Shown here in pieces: positions 14,577 to 19,803 of a stretch of 19,803 bases of DNA. The DNA is from Microcystis sp. T1-4 (GTDB lineage: Bacteria; Cyanobacteriota; Cyanobacteriia; Cyanobacteriales; Microcystaceae): assembly GCF_000297435.1 (NCBI RefSeq), contig NZ_CAIP01000096.1:1-19803 (forward strand), in the 5' to 3' direction. Under the pieces are notes generated by a model that was not told the origin of the DNA, did not search any database, and saw only the letters and a list, made by a program, of their open reading frames with translations. Position 1 is the first letter of the stretch. Every line of letters begins with the position of its first letter. The translations under genes were made by a program, and so were the position numbers.

Positions 14577-15314
14577 ATGTTAAAGGCTGTTCTGTTCGAT
14601 TTTAATGGGGTGATCATCAATGATGAACCGATCCATCAAGAGTTAATCAATGAAATCTTGCTCGGGGAAAATTTGCTGCCCCTAGGGTCGGAATTTGCGG
14701 AGTTATGTCTGGGAAGAAGCGATCGCGTCTGTTTGCGTAATGTTCTCACCCGTCGCGGTCGTCAAGTGACCGAGGAGTATCTGACTAAGTTAATTAACAA
14801 AAAAACCAGTTTATACCGAGAAAGATTAGAAAAATTAGAGAAACTTCCTATTTATGAAGAGATATACTCTTTTTTAAAACGGGTTAAGGCCAGGGATCTA
14901 CAAATCGGTTTGGTGACGGGAGCAATACGCTCGGAAGTAGAATCGATCTTGCAACAGACGGGCCTTGGGGATTACTTTAGTGTCATTGTCACCGGGGATG
15001 AGATTAGCACCAGTAAACCTCAACCGGATGGTTATTTACTGGCCGTGGAAAGATTCAATCGTTGGAATTTTAATCTACAGTTGCAACCCTGGGAATGTCT
15101 GGTGATTGAAGATACTTTTGCTGGTTGCGAAGCGGCAAAAAGAGCGGGAATGCAGGTGGTGGGAATCGCTCATACCTACCCCTTCCATTTTATGCAGAGA
15201 GTGTCCAACTGGGCGATCGATAATTTCTCCCAACTAGACCTCGATCGCGTGGAAGCAACTTTTAGCCAAATCGGGGATACAAGGGAGCGATCGGGATTTT
15301 TAGGCAATCTATGA
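14577..15314 (+). CDS. HAD-superfamily hydrolase (beta-phosphoglucomutase/phosphatase-like)
   Basis: The protein has 245 residues from the ATG at 14577 (a TTG lies one codon upstream). HAD motif I is 'FDFNGVI', with nucleophile Asp8 but Asn10 where most phosphatases and mutases of this subfamily have the acid/base Asp. Motif II is 'GLVTGA' (Thr114), motif III is Lys147 in 'STSKPQPDGYLLA', and motif IV is 'VIEDTFAGCEAAKRAGM' (Glu178-Asp179). The helical cap between motifs I and II (about 15-90) is the C1 type of beta-PGM-like enzymes. Substrate cannot be told; small sugar phosphates are likely for the family. A -10-like TATAAT lies 42 bp upstream with no good -35 box. It is followed by tRNA-Gly and seems to be an independent unit. 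Confidence 0.87.
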   Translation: MLKAVLFDFNGVIINDEPIHQELINEILLGENLLPLGSEFAELCLGRSDRVCLRNVLTRRGRQVTEEYLTKLINKKTSLYRERLEKLEKLPIYEEIYSFLKRVKARDLQIGLVTGAIRSEVESILQQTGLGDYFSVIVTGDEISTSKPQPDGYLLAVERFNRWNFNLQLQPWECLVIEDTFAGCEAAKRAGMQVVGIAHTYPFHFMQRVSNWAIDNFSQLDLDRVEATFSQIGDTRERSGFLGNL

Positions 15315-15350
15315 CCATCTAGGGGCGATTAACAAGCTGAAAATCCCTAC

Positions 15351-15379
15351 TTGTAAAAATCGGCAATTCGTGTTATGCT
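15351..15379 (+). promoter_or_regulatory. Candidate promoter of tRNA-Gly
   Basis: TTGTAA (15351-15356) and TATGCT (15374-15379) are 17 bp apart and end 20 bp before the mature tRNA start. Confidence 0.5.
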
Positions 15380-15399
15380 AACGAAAGTGCTAAGAAAAT

Positions 15400-15470
15400 G
15401 CGGGTGTAGTTTAGTGGTAAAACCCTAGCCTTCCAAGCTAATGATAGGGGTTCGATTCCCCTCACCCGCT
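15400..15470 (+). tRNA. tRNA-Gly (anticodon UCC)
   Basis: A complete 71-nt cloverleaf is present. The acceptor GCGGGTG pairs with CACCCGC. The D arm is GTTT...AAAC. The anticodon loop CTTCCAA reads TCC and sits on a CTAGC/GCTAA stem with one C-A mismatch at its base. The T arm is AGGGG-TTCGATT-CCCCT, and the discriminator is T. The 3' CCA is not encoded, as is common in cyanobacteria. It decodes GGA/GGG codons. Confidence 0.97.
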
Positions 15471-15569
15471 TAAGTTGTTGTGCAGTCACACATTATCTGT
15501 CGTCTGATGGATAAGGGTTTTCGGCTATTGTAGTAGATATGTATGGGAGAAGTTCAGTGAGTAACGCAC

Positions 15570-15602
15570 AGAAAACGGGTTTCTCGGAGAAACCCGTTTT
15601 CT
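15570..15602. terminator. Perfect 15-bp hairpin between tRNA-Gly and DUF29 gene
   Basis: AGAAAACGGGTTTCT (15570-15584) and AGAAACCCGTTTTCT (15588-15602) are exact complements around a CGG loop. The 3' arm ends in TTTTCT, so on the plus strand it could work as an intrinsic terminator whose T-tract is part of the stem, either for the tRNA read-through transcript or for an unannotated small RNA. Because of its symmetry it could act in both directions. Confidence 0.75.
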
Positions 15603-15731
15603 ACTCATGCAAAAGGCAAAACGGAGTTTGGTTCTCACAAGATATCTATAATCTTAGAGGAGTTGGAAGTATTGGAAAAATTTTGAGCCGGTTGGACTAG
15701 GATAGTGAAAGAATACCGAGAGGACGTGAGC

Positions 15732-16187
15732 ATGACACCAACAACCACGAAAACGCTCTACGATACCGATTTCGCTCTCTGGATCGACGAAACAGTAGAT
15801 CGATTAAAAGCCGGAGATTTCGCTGCGATCGATCTGGACAATTTAATCGAGGAGGTGGAATCCTTGGGAATTAGTCAGCGTAAATCGGTTCATAGTTTTC
15901 TGGTTCGTTTACTGGAGCATCTCTTAAAACGGTGTTATGTCGCTCTCCCGGATTGTTATCGGGGATGGGAGGTCGAGATCCGGAATTTTCGCAACGAGTT
16001 AAAAAAAGAGTTTAAATACTCACCGAGTTTAAAAAGCTTTCTAGTCGAGATCTTTGGGGAATCCTACGGGGAAGCTTTAGAGTCGGTGCGCGAGGATTAT
16101 CCTGATACCAGTTTTCCTGATGTTTGTCCTTTTGCGAAGGATTTGGATACTCTGTTAACTGAAAAGTTTTGGCCAGAGAGGAAATAA
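15732..16187 (+). CDS. DUF29 family protein
   Basis: The protein has 151 residues from ATG 15732. GAGAGGA stands 7 nt before it, better placed than for the GTG codons at 15705 or 15726. The sequence is typical DUF29: 'TLYDTDFALWIDETVDRLK', then 'DLDNLIEEVESLGISQRKSV', then 'LVRLLEHLLKRCY' and a 'YRGWEVEIRNFRNELKKEF' helix. The family is very abundant in cyanobacteria, present in many paralogues. It is helical and soluble; its function is unknown and often linked to mobile or stress-related gene sets. It appears monocistronic; a strong hairpin lies 130 bp upstream and a 250-bp spacer without a clear signal follows. Confidence 0.93.
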   Translation: MTPTTTKTLYDTDFALWIDETVDRLKAGDFAAIDLDNLIEEVESLGISQRKSVHSFLVRLLEHLLKRCYVALPDCYRGWEVEIRNFRNELKKEFKYSPSLKSFLVEIFGESYGEALESVREDYPDTSFPDVCPFAKDLDTLLTEKFWPERK

Positions 16188-16426
16188 CTATACTGAAAAA
16201 CCTAATCACTGGATCAGACTTACCGAACCACTCGCAAAGACAAAAAAATCTCAATGGATAAAACCCCACACCCTAACCCCACCAACAAACTTTTTCAGCA
16301 GACCCTACATTATAGGTCTAATAAAGTTGTTAAGTATTGCCGTTATCGATCGAGATCGGGTTAGCTTGGAGATAGCAGTGAGCATTCAGCTTTAAACACT
16401 TAAGAACTGCTAACCGAATCATTGAT

Positions 16427-16433
16427 AAGGGGG
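16427..16433 (+). promoter_or_regulatory. Ribosome binding site of malQ
   Basis: AAGGGGG lies 7 nt before the ATG at 16441, a strong site that fixes the start of malQ. Confidence 0.75.
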
Positions 16434-16440
16434 TTTTTTC

Positions 16441-17943
16441 ATGGCTTTTAGCCGTTCTAGCGGTATTTTGCTTCATCCCACCAGTCACCCCGGCCGTTAC
16501 GGGATTGGAGAACTAGGTAGGGAAGCCTATCAATTTATCGATTTTTTGGCTCAAAGTGGTCAAAAACTCTGGCAAATTCTCCCTTTAGGCCCCACAGGGT
16601 ACGGTAACTCTCCCTACATGAGTTTTAGTGCCATTGCCGGCAATCATCTCCTGATTAGTCTCGATCTTCTTCGAGAAAAAAACCTGCTTAGTGAGGCAGA
16701 TTTCGAGGATATTCCCGATTTTCCCCTCGATCAAGTGGATTTTGAGCGATTGATCGCTTGGAAAATTCCCCTACTTAGAAAGGCGGCGAGCAATTTTGTC
16801 AAGGGTTCTGACACAATTCTTTACAAACAGTTTGCTGGCTTTTGTGCTGGCAATGCTGATTGGTTAGAGGATTACGCCCTATTTATGGCCCTATCCCACG
16901 CTTACCAGGGTAAAGCATGGATGGAATGGCCGACAGAAATTCGCGAACGTCATTGGGGTGCGTTGGAAACACCGAAACAGGAGTTACAAGAGGAGATTTT
17001 TCTGCACAAATTCCTGCAATTTGAGTTTTTTGAGCAGTGGTTAGCCCTAAAACGCTATGCCAACTCCCTCGGTATCGAGATTATCGGTGATATCCCCATT
17101 TATGTCTCCCATAATAGCGCCGATGTCTGGGCAAATCCGCAGGTTTTCCGACTGGATCCCCAAACCGGTAATCCCTTGGAAGTGGCCGGGGTTCCCCCGG
17201 ATTATTTCTCAGAAACGGGGCAATTATGGGGAAATCCTCTTTATAACTGGGATTATCTCAAAAATACGGGCTTTGACTGGTGGGTACGCCGTTTAAAAGC
17301 GGTTCTTTCCCTAGTCGATATCATCCGTATCGATCATTTTCGCGGATTAGAGGCCTATTGGGCGGTGGCTTTCGGCCAGGAAAATGCTATTAATGGTCGT
17401 TGGCTCAAGGCCCCGGGTTATGATCTCTTTAATACTATTGGCGCTCGTTTAGGTAAATTGCCGATTATTGCCGAAGATTTGGGCGATATTGACCAAGCAG
17501 TTCTAGATTTTCGCGATCACTTTGCCTTCCCGGGGATGAAGATTCTCCACTTTGCTTTTGGGGGTGATGCGGGTAATCCCTATCTTCCTTTCAACGTCGA
17601 ACGCAACTGTGTGATTTATACCGGCACTCACGATAATAATACTACTGTGGGCTGGTTTCAGGATAACGCCAATGACTACGAAAAAGCGCGACTTTATCAA
17701 TATCTTGGCGCTCCCAGTGGTCAGGGAGTGGCTTGGGATCTGATTCGACTGGCCTATAGTTCCGTGGCTAATCAGGCGATCGTACCGTTACAGGATGTGT
17801 TAAGTTTAGGATCCGATGCGCGTATGAATACCCCCAGTGTCCCAGAAGGCAATTGGTCATGGCGCTATCGTCAGGAAGCTTTAACCGGAGAATATAGTGA
17901 GAGATTGCGGGATTTAGTCAATCTTTTTGGCAGAAATCGTTAA
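16441..17943 (+). CDS. malQ: 4-alpha-glucanotransferase (amylomaltase, GH77)
   Basis: The protein has 500 residues, the usual length for the Thermus/cyanobacterial type. It transfers alpha-1,4-glucan segments between maltodextrins (disproportionation) in glycogen breakdown in the cytoplasm. Visible motifs are 'SGILLHPTSHPGRYGIGELG' at the start, 'WQILPLGPTGYGNSPYMSFS', 'GDIPIYVSHNSADVWA', the nucleophile Asp298 in 'IIRIDHFRG', the acid/base Glu345 in 'IIAEDLGDI', and Asp398 in 'YTGTHDNNTTVGW'. All three catalytic residues are present. Start is fixed by a strong AAGGGGG site. It seems to be transcribed alone, with an intrinsic terminator 18 bp after its stop. Confidence 0.97.
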   Translation: MAFSRSSGILLHPTSHPGRYGIGELGREAYQFIDFLAQSGQKLWQILPLGPTGYGNSPYMSFSAIAGNHLLISLDLLREKNLLSEADFEDIPDFPLDQVDFERLIAWKIPLLRKAASNFVKGSDTILYKQFAGFCAGNADWLEDYALFMALSHAYQGKAWMEWPTEIRERHWGALETPKQELQEEIFLHKFLQFEFFEQWLALKRYANSLGIEIIGDIPIYVSHNSADVWANPQVFRLDPQTGNPLEVAGVPPDYFSETGQLWGNPLYNWDYLKNTGFDWWVRRLKAVLSLVDIIRIDHFRGLEAYWAVAFGQENAINGRWLKAPGYDLFNTIGARLGKLPIIAEDLGDIDQAVLDFRDHFAFPGMKILHFAFGGDAGNPYLPFNVERNCVIYTGTHDNNTTVGWFQDNANDYEKARLYQYLGAPSGQGVAWDLIRLAYSSVANQAIVPLQDVLSLGSDARMNTPSVPEGNWSWRYRQEALTGEYSERLRDLVNLFGRNR

Positions 17944-17960
17944 ATCCCAATCCTTTTGTC

Positions 17961-17987
17961 GAGACGTTACCCCTAACGTCTCTTTTT
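17961..17987 (+). terminator. Intrinsic terminator of malQ
   Basis: GAGACGTTA pairs with TAACGTCTC (9-bp perfect stem, loop CCCC), followed by TTTTT. It lies between convergent genes. Confidence 0.92.
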
Positions 17988-17993
17988 GTCCGG

Positions 17994-18419
17994 TTAATGT
18001 GAGGGAGAATTTTTTAGCAATCTTTGCCGGATGCGATCGAGATTTTCTCGACTATTGACAGGTAAATGGGGTAGGGGTAATTCTAAATTGGGCCAATTAC
18101 TCAAATCATGGCAGGGACAGGATAAACCCGATTGGCCCAGCACTTCAATTGGTACAGGTATAGTACAACGAGCGCAGGGGTGAAATTCCCATTGAGGGGA
18201 AAGTAAGTCTTGGATGGTTTGTTGAGTACCTTCTAGGTAACAATCGCCACTTTGAGGATCAAGCATTTTTTGCCAACAATCCTCAAACTCCGACGAATAG
18301 CGATCAGCATTGAAAATTGGCAGCGGAAATAGCATAGCTTGGTTTTTGGGACAAATAACTTTTTTTCCCAATTGAAACCAATGGGCGAGATATTTTTTAA
18401 CGGCGGAGGTGTCTGACAT
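17994..18419 (-). CDS. Conserved cyanobacterial protein of unknown function, Cys-rich
   Basis: The protein has 141 residues from the ATG at 18419 ('MSDTSAVKKYLAHWFQLGKK'). Longer starts at 18461 or 18464 add a basic stretch that does not look conserved. I recognise it as a conserved hypothetical of cyanobacteria but cannot name a function. Visible features are 'SSEFEDCWQ', 'SGDCYLEGTQQTI', and a cysteine cluster 'HPCARCTIPVPIEVLG' followed by 'LSCPCHDLSNWPN' (two CxC/CxxC pairs), which could bind a metal. The tail is 'LDRIRQRL'. No membrane segment is seen. It is convergent with malQ and lies downstream of argF on the same strand with a 130-bp gap. Confidence 0.72.
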   Translation of the reverse strand: MSDTSAVKKYLAHWFQLGKKVICPKNQAMLFPLPIFNADRYSSEFEDCWQKMLDPQSGDCYLEGTQQTIQDLLSPQWEFHPCARCTIPVPIEVLGQSGLSCPCHDLSNWPNLELPLPHLPVNSRENLDRIRQRLLKNSPSH

Positions 18420-18551
18420 ATAGTTAGGTGTGGAGGCTGCCCTGATTATTGCTCTTACCATCAATCCTAGCGTTAACTTCTGGTGTCGGACAGGTCTTAG
18501 GATGATTGATGATCGAGTTTAATAATTATTTTAGTAACTGAGCATCTGCAG

Positions 18552-19478
18552 CTAGATTAATCCCAATAAACTCACCATTAAAGCTTTTTGGGCGTGCATC
18601 CGATTTTCCGCTTGCTCCCAGACTTTTGATTGTACACCCTCGATCGCCCCGTCGGTAATTTCTTCGCCCCGGTGAGCAGGTAAACAATGGAGAATAATCG
18701 CGTCTTTGTCAGCGTGACTCATTAGCTGTTCGTTGACTTGGTAGGGCTGAAAAACGGGAATTCGGGCATCAGCGAGGCTTTCCTGTCCCATACTCGCCCA
18801 GACATCAGTATAAACCACCTGAGAGTCTTTTACAGCAGTAACGGGATCGTCGGTAATTAAGATTTTACTACCGGTTTTCTCGCCAATAGCCTGGGCGCTG
18901 GCGACAATTTCCCCATCGGGTTGATAGTTTGCGGGGGAGGCAACCCGCACATTTAACCCCATCAAAGCGCCACCTAGGAGGAGAGAATTAGCGACATTAT
19001 TACCATCCCCCACATAGGTGAGGTTAATTCCCCGTAAAGTCTGAAAAGTCTCTTGGATAGTCTGTAAATCGGCTAATATCTGGCAGGGATGTTCTAAATC
19101 CGTTAAAGCGTTGATAATCGGGATGTGCGAGTAATTGGCAAAAGCTTCTAAATCCTCTTGTTTAAAGGTGCGAACTGCGAGAATATCGAGATAGCGATCG
19201 AGTACCCGGGCTGTATCGGCTAAGGGTTCCCCGCGCCCCACTTGGGTTACACTGGGATTAAGATCGATCACCTGTCCCCCTAACTGGTACATGGCGACGG
19301 TAAAGGAAACCCGGGTCCGAGTGGAAGCTTTATAAAATAGCAATCCTAATACTTTGTTGCAGCTAGGGTTAAGATTACCAGCTTTAAGCTGTGCCGATAG
19401 ATTGAGTAGGGCGCTGATTTCTTCGCTACTCATGTCGGTTATTCTTAAAACATCTCGTCCTTTTAAAGTGGCTACCAT
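18552..19478 (-). CDS. argF: Ornithine carbamoyltransferase
   Basis: The protein has 308 residues, full length. It condenses ornithine with carbamoyl phosphate to citrulline in arginine synthesis. The carbamoyl-phosphate loop 'FYKASTRTRVSF' (48-59, STRTR), 'EHPCQILADL' (129-138), 'YTDVWASMGQE' (ornithine loop side) and 'HCLPAHRGEEI' with Cys265 distinguish it from aspartate carbamoyltransferase. ATG 19478 is preceded only by a weak purine stretch. A possible -10 box TATAAT lies at 19560-19565 on the minus strand. It is not next to other arginine genes here. Confidence 0.97.
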   Translation of the reverse strand: MVATLKGRDVLRITDMSSEEISALLNLSAQLKAGNLNPSCNKVLGLLFYKASTRTRVSFTVAMYQLGGQVIDLNPSVTQVGRGEPLADTARVLDRYLDILAVRTFKQEDLEAFANYSHIPIINALTDLEHPCQILADLQTIQETFQTLRGINLTYVGDGNNVANSLLLGGALMGLNVRVASPANYQPDGEIVASAQAIGEKTGSKILITDDPVTAVKDSQVVYTDVWASMGQESLADARIPVFQPYQVNEQLMSHADKDAIILHCLPAHRGEEITDGAIEGVQSKVWEQAENRMHAQKALMVSLLGLI

Positions 19479-19559
19479 TGGTTTTTCTCTCGATAAACAG
19501 GGGTCTTGATTGGGTTTTATGGCAGTTAGCGATTAGCAAAAATCTTGAGCAAAGACCTT

Positions 19560-19590
19560 ATTATAATCCAGTTTTTTCGTTATTAGGCAA
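19560..19590 (-). promoter_or_regulatory. Candidate argF promoter
   Basis: On the minus strand TTGCCT (19590-19585) precedes a perfect TATAAT (19565-19560) by 19 bp, giving a leader of about 75 nt. Spacing is longer than ideal. Confidence 0.4.
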
Positions 19591-19611
19591 TTTTTCCCGA
19601 AAATTTTCATT

Positions 19612-19648
19612 GTGGGGGATGTTAGTCCAGCTAACACCCCCACTTTTT
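19612..19648 (+). terminator. Strong hairpin plus T-tract upstream of argF
   Basis: GTGGGGG-A-TGTTAG pairs with CTAACA-CCCCCAC (13 bp with one bulged A, loop TCCAG), followed by TTTTT on the plus strand. It has the form of an intrinsic terminator, but no plus-strand gene lies directly upstream. Confidence 0.6.
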
Positions 19649-19668
19649 CTGTTAAATTAGGTAGGTGT

Positions 19669-19773
19669 TAAGTAGTCGTGCAAAATTAATTTCCTAGTGA
19701 AGATAGGCAAGAGGCAAGAGACAAGAGGCAAGAGGTGGTTAGATATGTGTAATTAATTTTGCTTAGGTACTTA
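19669..19773. mobile_element. MITE-like family B, copy 2
   Basis: It has the same termini as 3348-3516: TAAGTAGTCGTGCAAAATTA on the left, and on the right GTGTAATTAATTTTGCTTAG with GTACTTA after it. The interior is shorter and contains GGCAAGA/GACAAGA-type repeats instead of GAGACAGG repeats. Confidence 0.8.
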
Positions 19774-19787
19774 AAAATTGTCAGATT

Positions 19788-19803
19788 CCCCCCTTATCAA
19801 GGC
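19788..19803. repeat. Start of a G/C-rich repeat at the window edge
   Basis: CCCCCCTTATCAAGGC is the reverse complement of the block found in the 11564-11697 array. It is cut by the window end. Confidence 0.6.

Noticed and set aside
15400..15470. tRNA-Gly as an integration site for the ATPase module
   Set aside because: No integrase is present and I found no direct repeat of the tRNA 3' end at the other side of the module.

Overview
The window looks like chromosomal DNA of a unicellular, bloom-forming cyanobacterium, most likely Microcystis. Gene content supports a cyanobacterium: psb28, a fused panC-cmk, and a cyanobacterial phasin-like/FKBP pair. So do the HIP1 octamers GCGATCGC (for example near 1334, 4923, 5621, 5890, 6093, 8445, 9012 and 14720). 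The AT-leaning composition and the density of small inverted-repeat elements between genes point to Microcystis or a close relative. The genus is inference; no marker gene fixes it.

Layout. 1-137: heptamer tandem array. 139-1647 (-): DinG-like helicase homologue with degenerate ATPase motifs. 1841-2860 (-): secreted PEP-CTERM protein. 2861-3967: gene-free stretch with nested MITE-like elements. 3968-4306 (+): psb28, with another MITE-like element starting at its stop codon. 4459-9243 (-): a compact run of genes read right to left, panC-cmk, orphan PIN nuclease, phosphodiester glycosidase, phasin-like protein and lipid-anchored or secreted FKBP isomerase, closed by an intrinsic terminator. 9253-9920: repeat-rich divergent spacer.

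9921-14123 (+): the accessory part of the window. It holds a trypsin-co-occurring domain 1 (Trypco1) protein, a trypsin-like protease fused to a P-loop ATPase, and a membrane-anchored AAA-like ATPase with a 12-bp coding minisatellite. Two related sequences in inverted orientation (9779-9834 and 14391-14446) flank the three genes, and a 57/58-bp G/C-rich tandem repeat separates the two ATPases. By analogy with the NTPase/trypsin conflict systems in which the Trypco domains were defined, this may be an immunity or signalling cassette. Its function here is not shown by sequence alone.

14577-19478: housekeeping-type genes. These are a HAD hydrolase with a DxN motif, tRNA-Gly(UCC), a DUF29 protein, malQ (glycogen/maltodextrin metabolism) with a clear terminator, a cyanobacterial conserved unknown protein, and argF. 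The right edge (19669-19803) carries a second copy of one MITE-like family and the start of a G/C-rich repeat related to the one at 11564.
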